NCBI RefSeq assembly: GCF_025766255.1
Contig: NW_026516752.1
Span: 1-64,000 of the forward strand
DNA from: Zychaea mexicana
Taxonomy: Eukaryota > Mucoromycota > Mucoromycetes > Mucorales > Lichtheimiaceae
DNA: 64,000 bases
Direction of reading: 5' to 3'
The position numbers and the translations under genes were made by a program. The notes beneath the pieces were generated by a model. The model saw only the letters and a program-made list of their open reading frames with translations. It was not told the origin of the DNA and made no database searches. Positions within the stretch are counted from its first letter, which is position 1. The number at the start of each line of letters is the position of its first letter. Below, piece by piece: positions 33,849-46,342 of the stretch.

Positions 33849-34908
33849 GAGTAAGCACTACTACTACTACTGCTGCTGCTACCGATAACCAAAATAAACG
33901 AACGACAGCCGGCAAGCCCAAAAATAATATGAGAACGAAGAAAGAGGAAGAAAAGACTAGTGCTACTAGTGCCTTAAAATACATAATCTGACAATATAGA
34001 AATGTGCAGTCACTTTCTCGATGCATGTACATGTAAATTTTGAAGCTTATCTTTTCTTTCTCCCACCCTCGCACCTGAAAACCTTAGATACGGTTAAATA
34101 TATGCTCCGGAGTGAAATTTGTTGCCATAAACAACAATTTTAGTGTTGCGTAGTAGCAAAGTAGGCATATCGTATCAACAGATGATACTATAGGTATGCA
34201 GGTAGGTACTAAGGCACAGCATGCGGATGGATGATGTTTTTGTCACTGCATGTGCGGATTTGATTTCGCATTTGCTTCCAGCAACCCGAAATGTTACACA
34301 GAATTTTTATCTTCGCTTTAAGGTACCGAAACTCGGTGGACAAATAAGTGCCTGAATAGGAAATTCGATTTGTTGAATGTTTTTCTCTTTCGTAACAACT
34401 GAGCGAATATTTTGACACTTCCCCGATTCAACATATTAATTTAATTTGATTTGATAGTGGATCAGAAATAAAAATACACATTTGTACTTCATTTTACTTT
34501 GTTTGCATATTGACGGATCTAAGAGCGTCATGACCCAAGGATCCGCAAGTACCAAATAAAACTGCCAAAACATATCACATCGATCCTGGAAAGCTGCTGC
34601 TGTCTTTTTTCATATTGCATTTGAGCTGGGTTACACAATGCACTAAAGAGAGCGACCTTGCGTGCTCCATTTTTTCCTTTTCGTGCCCTAAATTCATTCG
34701 GCTCTTTTCACATCAACACCATCATCAACACGACCAACACACACTACCCCCTTTTTTCTTGTCCTCTTTCTTCTTCTCCCCACTTTTTAGCTATTTCTCT
34801 GGAAAATTCTTTTTTTTTCTTTTTTTTTAAACCTTTCTTTCATGGAAATACTACGACGACGCCAACGATAGAGAAGAGAAAAAAAAACAGACAATATAAA
34901 GAGCGAAC
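33849..34908. other. intergenic region between divergent genes
   Basis: Shared 5' region of the transporter and the channel gene. A pyrimidine-rich tract (about 34730-34840) precedes the channel start, as is common in fungal promoters. No other gene is seen. Confidence 0.5.
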
Positions 34909-37900
34909 ATGGATACGTTGAGCGAGTTGGACAAGTATCTCTCAGAGGACAGTAAAATGTCCCTCAAGGGTATGGCGACCACTTTGGCCATCAATTTCGG
35001 TATTGCATTTGGCATATTCATGCTCTTTAGTATTTTACGTCCCAATCATTCTCGTAAAGTATCTATTTCTTCTTTATCTACTATTGACAAACATGAAAGC
35101 AATTAGACCGTGGAGCTAAACGTTTAAATTAATTATTTAGTTGTTTACGCGCCACGATACAAATATGCCAAAAAAACGTAAATGAGGAACCTTTCATAAC
35201 AGACAAGAGGCTAAAAACGATAAAAGCTAATTATGGAATTGTGTTTATTTAGTGCGCAGCCACCTGCTATACCGAATGGAATCTTTTCTTGGTTCAGACC
35301 TGTGATGCATACCGACGAAACCACCCTAATCACAATGATCGGATACGATGCTGTCATGTTTATCCGGTTTATGCGCATGTTGCGAAAAATGCTGTACAAG
35401 ATGACTGCTCTCGGCTTATGTATCATGGTCATAAACATTGTTGCCACTTCGTATACGGGGTAAGTCTTCTGTCATTCTGGGGAGAAGGAAGGACACCATC
35501 AACACCACTCCCATTGTTTTCATTTTTTTTGCACAATGGTTTTCGGTAGTAAACATTAAGATTAAAGAGCGATGATCTTGTTCCTTTACCTACCTCTCCT
35601 CTCCCCGCATAATAACTGTTCTCCTTTTCGTAAATTCTTATTGTTACTATTTATTGACGGCGTGGCACGAAATAACATTGTTTAGAGAATGGCCTCCTTC
35701 AACCGGCGTTGATTTCTTATCCATTTCAACCATCAACTATTACGACGGCAAATTCCATTCGGACGGCAACCTGGGCTGGTACTGGGCCCATTCTGTCGGC
35801 TCGTGGCTCGTTTCATTTTTCATCTGTCAAGGTCTGTTGTACAACTACCGTGAATACGTAAAACTCAGACGCGACTACTTTGACAGCGACGAGTATGAAC
35901 GGTCTGTGCATAGCAGAACCCTGCTTGTATATGACGTGCCCACTGCATTGCAGTCCGATGAGGCATTGAGTGTTTGGGTTAAACGTAGTATCGCTCAGCT
36001 CAAATTCCCACCACAAGAAGTTCGGATTGGTCGAAGAAACGATCAGTTGGCCAAGTTTGTTGACGAGCATGAATCGGCTGTTCGTAACCTGGAAAATACA
36101 TTGTCGAAACATCTCAAAGGTATTTTATCAAGTCAACAGCTGCTGCTATTTTTCTTTTTCCCCCCTTTTTCGAAAGGTGCAGCATATGCAGGGGAAGTGG
36201 GCTTTGTATAGACTAAAAAAACCATCATTGTCTCATTAGAGCACAACGACGACGAAAAGTACGATTCAGAAAAACGCCCTATGATCCGCATCAACGGCCG
36301 TTTCTTTGGTTGTTGTGGCGGTCGTAAAGTAGATGCCATTGCATACTACACCGAACGCATCCAAACACTGAGTAAAGAGATTAATATACTTCGAAGCAAC
36401 ATGTCGTCGAACAAACCGACCAGCTACGGATGGATATCTTTCGAACAACCTTTCCATGCCCATATGGCGGCTCAAGCAATGACTGCATTCACACTAAAAT
36501 CCATCATAACTTCTGGTGCTTCAGTAGTAACCCCACACCATAATCCACGTATCCTGCTTGCGCCACAGCCTAGAGACATTCTCTGGAACAATCTATCCAA
36601 GAACCCTCACCTACGTCGTAGCAAACGCCTAGTCGGCGGCGTCATCTTTTACGGCTTTGTATTCTTGTTCTTCATCCCGTCCAGCTTATTGTCGGCATCG
36701 ACCAACGTTAAAGATATTGCTCGGATCTTCCCCGACGGCAACCAATATGTCAAGGAACATTCTACGTTTGTCTCGTTACTCGCAGCATGGTTTTCTCCCA
36801 TCATCATGGCCTTGTTCTTTTTCATTCTCCCCAAGATTTTGCGGTTGTTGTCTCAGCAACAAGGTTACTTGACGCAAACGAGCGTGGATCGTCAAGTGCT
36901 TTCGAAATTGTATATATTTTTCATTGTCAACCATCTCCTTGTATTTACTATTGCTTCCACGTTGTTGGCCATGTATGCTCAGATCCATAGTGCGGTCCAG
37001 GGTACCAAGCAGCTCACTCCTGCGATGTTTTTTACCACAATGGCCAAAAATCTGACCCAAGTGGCTAAGAATATAAGTGGTAAAGTAATATTATGGATTG
37101 CGATAGAAGAAGCGTGCTATAGTAAAGATAAACTTGCTTAAAAATGATAACTTTTCTTTTCATTGTAGATGTCTCTACTTATTGGGTTAATTATGTTTCC
37201 CTGAAAGGCCTTGGTGTGATCATGGATCTTGCACAAGTATTTGCGTTAATTACAATTACGTTGAGGTTCGTTTTTATAAGGAAAAACTTGTAAAGAAGTA
37301 TAGAGCTTCAACCATAGTTGGTGCTAACGTAATTTACTCTGCCACAAAATAGAAAACTGTTTATGAATCCTAGTCCTCGTCAGCTCCAGGTAAACGATAG
37401 ATATGGCACCTATAAGTCATGATAGAAGGGCAAAATATTTATTTTTTCTGTTTTTCCAACCACTGTATATATAGGAATTTACTCGCCCATCGCCATTTGA
37501 TTATGCACTATTTTACAACATTCTAATCTTCTTTTTCACGATCGGTTTGGTATACTCGGTGATCGCCCCGCTTGTGTTACCATTTACCTTGGCTTATTTT
37601 TTACTTGCAACGATGGTGTTCAAATACTTGTTAATGTAAGCTTAAAAAGATTTTGTCAGGAGAATTAGAAGGTGGGGTTAGTCGTATCATATGAATATGC
37701 TGTGTCAGACTATACTACCGTAGTGAGTAGTAGTAATGTTGGTTGTAAGTAATAAATCAAAAATTTATTAGGTATGTATTCACTACTGATGTCGATACAG
37801 GAGGACAGATATGGCGCGTGCTGGTCAACAGAATACTTGTATCTTCGATCCTGTTTCAAGTGGTTATGATCCTTGTACTGAACTTTAAAGGTGCGACCGG

Positions 37901-38939
37901 CCCTGCCTATGCCATGATCCCGCTACCAGTTTTCACTGTTTTGTTCAAATTTTATTGTCGACGTACATTCGATCCACATGTGTATTATATCCAACGGCAT
38001 GGCGACGACGACGACAACAGCAACACAACTGAACGACAAGAGAAAAAGAGAATTTCTGAGCGGCGACGATCACGACAAAAAACAAGTAATAGTAATAATA
38101 GTCATTTCAACTTGAAACATAACATTCAACTACGATTTGGTGAGCCATCGTTTTTGAGCGAGCTACCCATTCCTATGGTTCATGAGCGCGTTCGTCACTT
38201 GTTGCCTAAATTGTACGGCGCAGCACAACAGCAGCATGGGAGTACCACCAGCAGCAGCAGCTGTGGATCCAATCATCAACAAGAACAACAGGAAGTGGTT
38301 CATACGAGTGCAGTAATGACACGACGTAAAACGGTACGACGTATGGCTACGATCCGACTCAAGCAACATCAAGAGCTGCAGTTTCAAAGCGTCACTGACC
38401 AGGAGTTGGAAAAGGATGAATCGACCGAAGGCGTGAAAGGACTTTACAAGTTTGATCAAGACGACGACGACGAAGTTGACGACAACGATGATGCTGATGT
38501 TATTAACAACACTGACGACAATAGTAACCAGCAGAAGCAGCAACAACAGCGAGCCATTGTAACAGCTAATAGTACTAAACAAGACGACCATGTGCTACGT
38601 GAAACAGCGATTGCAATGCCCGTGTCTGTGGCTACTACGACAACGACACCCCGTAGTAATAGTAGTAGTAACAGCAATAACAAACGTTTCATCAGCAAGA
38701 AGAACGTCATTCCGGACAAATACGCTCCCACGCGTCCTCTCATGCAGCAGCAGCAAGAGGAGGAAGAAGATTATGATTTCGAAGATACTAGTAGTACGAT
38801 GTATGCCACTGCTTTGGGAAGTTCCGGTATAGCACCACCACCATCTCATCATAATCATCAGTATCATCACTATCGAGATGATGGTGATACGTTTGAATTG
38901 GAAGAACGGTTTGTGGCAGGCGGCAGATCTCATCGGTAA
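34909..38939 (+). CDS. CSC1/OSCA/TMEM63-type membrane channel (DUF221)
   Basis: Nine exons: 34909-35053, 35141-35177, 35253-35459, 35686-36119, 36240-37079, 37169-37265, 37353-37389, 37475-37635, 37772-38939; about 1041 residues. Domains in order: N-terminal membrane segment (NFGIAFGIFMLFSILRP), the VYAPRYKY motif and further helices, the cytosolic PHM7-type domain (HSRTLLVYDVPTALQSDE), then the channel core with TNVKDIARIFPDGNQYVKE and PFDYALFYNILIFFF. By family knowledge these are mechanosensitive or osmosensitive cation channels in plasma or internal membranes. A hydrophilic tail of about 300 residues is rich in Asp, Gln, Ser and Asn runs. The junction at 35686 is the least certain. Confidence 0.9.
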
Positions 38940-41900
38940 TAACAAATAGGATCGGATTTAATTCCGAGCTCCCTCTCGCTCTCTCTCTCTCTTTCTCTAC
39001 TCCTTTATTGATGTTACATTTGTGGCGGGAATTGCAGCGCCATTATTATACAACATATATACCCCGAAAGGACAGGCGTGCATCATATTGAGACACGTCG
39101 ATAGACGTTCTCTCTCTCCCTCTTTTTTTTTGTTATTATATGCGTCCCAGCTAACTATTACTATTAGTACTACATCCTATCTTGTTGTAACTCATACATA
39201 ATTCTCAAATAATAATGACGATAGCTTCTTCTATCGAGAGCGCTGTACGAAAAAGGTACTACTATACTTGTTAAAAAGAAGATTCGATTATAGGCCTTTT
39301 GTTGTTGTTTTCTTGGGGGAGAGAGAAAGGAAAGAAAAAACAAAAAAGCATTTTAACATAAACAAGTTAGCTAATACTGGAAACATATCTATTACTTAGC
39401 AACACCTTTTATTGTCACGTGTAATCTCTGTTGCTATGCAACACTTTCTGGGGGGGGCGAAGATGGCTGGGAGGAGACAGATTTTCCAAAGAGAAGCAAA
39501 TGAAGATGGCGCACCATCTTTAATAGAATGGAAGAAAGATCGACCCTTTTTTACTTTTTTTTTGCGCCAGATGATATGATTGGCGAGTGCACTAAAAGAA
39601 GAAAAGTCATAGGTTCGATCGTCAGGAAAAAAAACCTATTTCAACACTAAAAGAAAAATGGAATGTTTGATTCGAAGAATAATAGAAAAAAAAAACGTGG
39701 CATAAACAACAACAACTTATATATCCCAAGTTTAGCACTCTTGTGTTCATGTACACATTCGACATGGAAACCCCACCCCTTTTCTCTATAGCTTTGCCTT
39801 TTCTCGTTATTGCTCTAATCTCTATCTGATAGTCGGTTATAGATAGCAGTAGTAACAAAACCACGCGGTTTGCTCAGAGTAGATATAAAAGAAGAAGGAT
39901 TTCGCACGCTGTCGACAAAAAAAACCCTCCCGGTGGTGATACTCCCGTATATATCCCTTCCCCTCCTCCCCTTTACCTCTTCTCTTACTTGGCTGATTTT
40001 TTAAAACCGTATATACTTTCACGAACCTTTTATTCGTTGTGTGTGCATTCGATTGCGATCGGCTCATCCGCAAAAGAAGGTGGGGGAACGCGACGACGTA
40101 CAGCATACGGAAGAAGAACGACAGTGACCATAACAGAGCGACTGCGAACGACCGAACGACGAGTGATAGCAGCAGTGTGTTTCCTCCTCATAAATAGCGA
40201 CTGTTTTTCTGGCTTGCCACACTCTTGTCGATTCGCTTATAATTCAGAAGAGCTGGTAAGGATAGCTATCTATAAGTTACCAAAAAATGGCAGTTTCCAT
40301 AGCAACTAAAAAACGAATTATTTATTTATTACATTTCATTAGGCATTGCCTTGGTTGTCTGGCAACAACAACACTGTGTCGTGATCGTCAGATCGTACCT
40401 ATACAATGAAATCAAGGCACACTACTAGTGAGTATCCTTTCATCAAGTGGGAGAGAGATATATGCTCATCATGCACGATACGATGTGTGGACTGTAATAG
40501 GAAGCATCATGGCGGACTTGAACGCGAAAACGCGTGCTATTAGTGGTGATGCCAGTGTGTGCATCTCTGACACGTCGCCCGTCTTCAAAATCGTAGTTTC
40601 TCTTCTTCTTTTCCTCCGTTGTACCTGATGTTTGGAGCGTGTTTGTATAAGGTTTGTATGTGAATCATTGCAATATTATATAACTGGGCGTATTTGTTAT
40701 TTATTTTTTTTCGTTTTCTCGAAAGGTACCTGAAATGTCTCATCGTAGTAATCTTGGTTCTTTTGTTTCTTTAAAAGCTCGTCTCATCTGTTCGTCCGTT
40801 CCCATTTGATCTCCACACGCACGCAACATTCCTTCCCTTATTTTTCTCTTATTAACTCGGAAACCAGATATCAAATGAAGGTAAGTAAACGGGAGCTTGT
40901 GTAGTAGTGCAGGACGAACAGTCATTTGAAAGAAGTCCCAGTTCTTACCTTTTTTATTTCTTGTAGTCTACACGCAAAAGAAATCGCCAGCGCTAGTCGT
41001 TGGACGAAAGGGCTCTTTACTATTTTGTCTAGAGCTGTTTGAGCGATGAGGTAGGCAGCTGCGACTGTTTCTTAAAGCCTATTAAAAGAAGAAAAGAAAG
41101 GCAAGTGTCCTTTTGTCATATTTGCCTCTGTACTTGTATATTGTTCTGTACTTTTATTTTACCTACCTATTTTGTTCCTGTACTTTTCTTACTTCTTTTC
41201 TACTCTTATTTCTGTTGCATCTTCTCTCTTCTACTTTTCTTTCTTGGTCACGAACCTTTTGCCCCACAACCACCCACCCCCCTCTCCCCCCACAATGATA
41301 TATTCTCATAAACCACCACCCGAGAAAAACTGGCGGGTTTAAAAAGCCCCTCTACTGACATTTCTTCTGTAACCCTGCAAGAAAGAAGAGGCAGATTCCA
41401 ATTACTGTTGCTAGATAAGAAAGAAGCGGCTTTCGACTTTTTTCTTTCTTTGACTAGTAAATGGTCTCTTTCTCTCTCTCTCTCTCTCTCTTCTTGATAC
41501 CCCTTTCCATTCCTTTGAAACAAAATCCTGAGCTGAATTAAGCGCACCATGCTGTAAACAACCCCTTCTTATTTTTTTTTGGATGTATGCCTTCAATGTT
41601 TGTACCGATATATTATATGTATGCCCCTCCTCATTTGACAGTTTTTCCTTTTTCTTTCTGAAATAAAATATTTATCTTCCCCCAAAAATTTGATTCGTAG
41701 TTTTTATATATAGTGGAGAGCGTTCGTGGGTTATTCGAAGAAAAGTGCTCTTGCGCTGCTTGCTACTATGTACCGACAAGTGAGATGATATAGGGCAATA
41801 GCAACTACAGCGGTTGATGGGGTTTGCCCAAGGACATACTCCAAGTCATCCTAATAGCACACTCTTTTGTAGTAGTTTTTTTCTTGAACAAAACATCGCT

Positions 41901-42658
41901 TCTAGCGTCATTGATGATAGAGCACCATAGCCTCCTATCCGCTCTATTGTCCAAGTCGCTGGTACTTGAATAAATTACTGTTCTCTCTTTTTTTGGCAGA
42001 TGAGTGCAGGCACTTCTTCATGTGGGTTACTTGTCCATCCTACACGAGGTACTTCTCGCTAATCGTACCAAATTAAGATTTTGCAAGATGACATGAAGAG
42101 CTGTGCTATTGTTGGCCATATGTAATGAGTATAACTAAGCTCAAGTATATGTAGTATGGCAAGGTATCTTAATGATACTTTTGTTAGATACTTCCACTCG
42201 TGAAAATGTAAAACAGAAAAAGTTCCGCGAAATTCTTTCAAAAGAGATCTGCCATTATTGTTGGTGAAGCAGTTCTTCATTGCTCTATGTACACATTTGC
42301 GTGACCAAACCATACGTACGATACTGAAGGCATATGCGGAATAAGTATATGTGTGTCTAGCTTCTGTGGGGAGTGATGAACTCAGCCTCATAGTGGCATT
42401 ATCATCTGGTCTAAATGGTTCTTAATGGCCCACGGTCACCTACAAAAAGATCTAAATGGTTCTTAACAGCAGGCTTACATTACAATATAACCGGATAAGC
42501 TTGCCGGGGCATTGCCTCTCTAGCTTACAATATCTCTAGCGCCCTGTAAACTAGCATACATGTAGTAAGAATATATGTATATTTGATCCAGATAAAAATC
42601 GAAACACTTTCAAAGATGGTGAAGAAGCTTTGTTTATCGTGTTAAAATTTATAGACAT
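38940..42658. other. long intergenic region without a convincing gene
   Basis: Contains the 3' side of the channel gene, pyrimidine-rich stretches, a CT microsatellite near 41464-41490, and one small frame (40406-40543, 45 residues) with CSSCTIRCVDC that could be chance. No exon chain is seen on either strand. Confidence 0.45.
41462..41491. repeat. CT dinucleotide microsatellite
   Basis: Run of TCTCTC units around 41467-41491 inside a pyrimidine-rich tract. Confidence 0.7.
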
Positions 42659-44755
42659 CTACTCTTGAGTTCTCTTTTCTTCAGGAACAGTAGTGTGATA
42701 TTCTTGGAGCGACTTTTCATAGAAGCCCTTTTCAAGAAGCATATGGGCGCCAACCATGGCAAGGGACTTGCTAGCAATCATGGCACCCTCATGTGCTTTA
42801 GGGGTACCAGCAGCTTCGACAAACCCGTGAGTGTGCGGGTATTCATTCGTGTACACATCAAAGAGAGGATGAATTCCTGGCATCAAGACGGAAACGTTGC
42901 CGAAATCTTGAATTTCCACACGAAGATAGAAAGAAATGCTCATCATCAGAAGGCTTACTCATTAAGTCCAAAATCATACAAAACCAACCTGTAGATCCAC
43001 CAATTTGTGCCGCCTCCTGAGCTTGACGAGGAGGTATGGGTGCGCCACCGAGATTTTGGAAGTACTTGGTATATAATTCTGCCATAACTGAGTTTTGTAT
43101 AATATCTAAATTGTGGAAGGATGTAAAGTAGGTTATTATGAATGTTGTTGGATAGATCAAAGTGTTAATTATAATAATAGTAGGATATATATGCTTAAAG
43201 CTAACGAAGCATTATCGTTGTACAGTACACATTAAAGTATCCATTTGTGACTTACTCTTGCACATGCCAGCATCGCGCCATTTCATATTCACTTCACAAC
43301 CAGTTGCCAAAGCTGCTGCCTTGAAACAGTTTTCGACCTTTACCATCAGCTCTTCAACACGGTCTGTATTCGCTGCACGGACATAGAAATATCCTGCCGT
43401 TCGATCAGGGATGATATTTGGCTATTTATATATGTTTAACGTTAGAAACGGATGATGAGGTATGCGCATTTCTTGCTACTAACTTACCGCTTTACCGCCT
43501 ATAATATTCCATAGAAATAGGAGAGACAAATGAACCAATGGTTGTTAGGCTGTATAATTATAGAAGCGTGAGGCTGACACTTACCATCAGTAATAATTCC
43601 ATGAATTCTGTCAGTTCCAAGCAGCTGCTGGCGAAGCAAACCAATGCTAACCCAAGCCTGGCAAATGGCGTCCAGCGCGTTTACACCTATCATGTACCAA
43701 CCATCGATTGAATACCAATGTCAGATTTTGCTCACACTGTGGTAAACAAAAAAATTATTATGGCTCATACCATTCCAGGGCGCACCGCCAGCATGACTTG
43801 GCTGATAGCCGATTCCAGAAGAAACAGCATCCCTTATGATTAGCAAAAAATACCTCCGGCTTAACGTATCTTTACGCGTCTCCTTCTCAAAACATACCTT
43901 TCCTCGAAACTCGACTTTAACGTCTTGAATAGCAGTTGCAGCCCAGTATGTCATATTGCTAGGTCCAGGATGGAGCATACTGCAAACATCAACATGGTCT
44001 TGGAACGCTCTCTTTTTTGCCATCAAAATCTTACCATCCAATGGCTCTACACATAAAGTAAATAAACGAAAAATCAATGTTATTGTTTGAAGTACTGTGC
44101 ACGATGCGTCAAGTGAAAACGGTCATCGTAGTTTATGATAAGCAGTTTCTTTGCAGATTTAAAGCATTTTACCTTCACTAGGAGTGCCAAAAAGTACGAC
44201 CGTTCCGGACGCAATTCCCTTTTCCAACAGGGCCTTCATAGCCATCGCGTTCGCTACGCCGGTAATGGCAATAAGATTGTGTCCACAGGCATGACCTAGT
44301 CCAGGAAGCGCATCATACTCCGAGCAGAAGCCAACGCGTAAACCAGATCCTTTAGTATACGTAGCCATAAACGATGTTTCCAAAGCAAACGCGTGGCGCG
44401 TTACAGTGAAACCGTTCTTCTCAAGATAGTCCGTGAGAAGTTCATGAGCATGATGCTCTTTCATGCCAACTTCAGGGTTCTTGTGCAACTAAAAAACAAA
44501 AATCAAATGTAATACAGCAAGATCGATCAGTACGTATACAGTAATGGTGTGCGAGAAAGAAGAAATAAAAACTGTAACTTACATCAATACTGAGTTCCCG
44601 TAGTTCAGCAGTAATGCGATCAATTTCAGCATAGACCACCCTTTGAGCTTCGGTGAGGGTCTTTAGGAATATGGTATGATCTTATTAGTAGTTGCTGACA
44701 TCATACTCTTCCGTCCGTTTTTCTAAATTCTTACATTGTTTGTATCAGAAGTCAT
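42659..44755 (-). CDS. M20 family metallopeptidase/amidohydrolase (PM20D2-like)
   Basis: Ten exons on the minus strand: 44755-44735, 44660-44583, 44488-44173, 44046-43898, 43801-43771, 43686-43585, 43498-43488 (11 nt), 43421-43256, 43087-42989, 42906-42659; about 406 residues. Metal-site motifs are present: YDALPGLGHACGHN (His99, His103), the GTPSEE pair (Glu138-Glu139, formed across an exon junction), SHAGGAPWNG, and a final HGFVEAAGT. This fits peptidases of the PM20D2/Xaa-Arg dipeptidase group, two-zinc enzymes that cut dipeptides or N-acyl amino acids. No signal peptide is seen, so it is probably cytosolic. The acceptor at 43088 is less certain than the others. Confidence 0.9.
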
Positions 44756-44955
44756 TGTGTCTGCAATCCACAAAATGGAAGATAGACATGAAACAAATCA
44801 GCCTTTTATTTATACATTTCGCACGACAGTAACGGTGCTCTTGTCCCAAAAAATGCTCAGCAAAAAAACCTACTCGGTGGAGATAAGAATGGATGTACGT
44901 AAATCAAATACATCTTTTTTCTTCTTGGCCTGAAAAAGGATGGGGGACTCCATGA

Positions 44956-45759
44956 AAAATAGAAAACTCGCACGGCATATATTTTCCTAACGTGGGATCA
45001 GAAAATAAAAGAACAGTTCAAAGAGATTTGCTACTGTACTGGCGAAACAGGTGTGCGACAGGCAACTTTACTTTTTTGAACTTGAATGGACGAGAAGAGA
45101 TCAGTAGTAAAGAAGTGTACGAGCGTTTCCGGACGATTCTCCGGACATATCTACAAGCAATAGATAAGCAACAGCGAGCATGTAAACACTTTCAATACTT
45201 ATCAAAAATGATAAAAGAAAAAACGGACAAATCTTATCGCCGATTTCGTTTAGTAATCAGTAGCACCAAGGCTAATCTTTTACCAAACTTTAATATAAAA
45301 ACATCGCCATCAAATGGAAAATAGATGCAACAGAAGCATTTGTACTTTCGACGTGGTGACGCTACGACTCTCGCTGATATACGACGCTTGTCCTACAGGA
45401 AAAACGCATTTTTATATGCATACATGGTTGCATTTAAAAATGTAATAATGGGCATACTGTACACCTTTACCTTTGGAGTATTTAATGCTTCTTGTTTTTT
45501 CGCAAGAATGATTTGCACGGTAGCACAAACTGTTGCCCAAAGGGATTTAGTTAGTGCACATTATATAATACTACATATCTTTAAAGCGAAAAAGGCAGAG
45601 TATAGCTTTGTATGTGGCTTTCCACCAAATGGTGAACGATACGGAAAGGTGTCAGAAACCAGCCATATCAACTCTGGATATTATTTACTGATTTTAATAT
45701 GCCTACATTTAGGCGTTGATACAAGCAGGCAAGAACCAGACACAGTCATCTTTGTCTAG
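44956..45759 (+). pseudogene. long frame with a single stop, unknown
   Basis: A frame open from 44956 to 45759 except for one TAG at 45322. The first half is basic (KEKTDKSYRRFRLVIS). The second half is more hydrophobic (FLYAYMVAFKNVIMGILYTF). It may be the relic of a gene or a chance open frame; no family is recognised. Confidence 0.25.
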
Positions 45760-46342
45760 CTGTCATGTTACGAACATCAAGTGGTGTATTGCCATGAATA
45801 ATATTTAAACGAGGGTGGTTTTAATTTTATGGACACAATAATGTTGGGGTACGCTATAGTTGAAGTCAGCATCTAGAAAATAAAACAAGACAAACCTAAT
45901 TCTTTTTTTTTCATACTTGTGCCCGTTACTCCTATTGGATTGAAGCGGGAAGAATCCTTCATCCGCGGGGGATGACGTTGTTAGATAGTCAGAGACGATG
46001 ATCTGTAGCAAGGAAGTGTGGTGTCAAGAATGAATTGCAAGCCATGCATGAAGTTATAATATCTACCATTTCTTTGACTCGATCCTTATAGCTGTCTGAA
46101 CCGTTGCTTAGCTCCAAAGACGACTACTTGAATATCCAGAATGTCCTTGAAGCCGTACATGACAAAATTTGATGTGCAGGCTTAGCAGCTTTGACTTTAC
46201 AGTATCATATGGTGGTCTTTTAATCCTACAAAACTACAAAAGGCGAGACGTGTTTCTCTGTATGCTTAATTAATTAAGATGTATTTTAAAATAAAAAGGG
46301 AGTAATTTACAGCGAAGAATAATGCATTGTTGGTGATTGTTA
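45760..46342. other. no gene seen
   Basis: Probable 3' flank of the Bro1-domain gene. No coding block is evident. Confidence 0.4.

Noticed and set aside
38163..38945. Several Leu/Val-rich minus-strand frames under the channel gene tail
   Set aside because: They are antisense shadows of Asp, Asn and Gln runs in the CSC1-like C-terminus.
39600..39640. GGTTCGATCG as a tRNA B box
   Set aside because: It lacks the final CC, no A box lies at the right spacing, and no cloverleaf forms.
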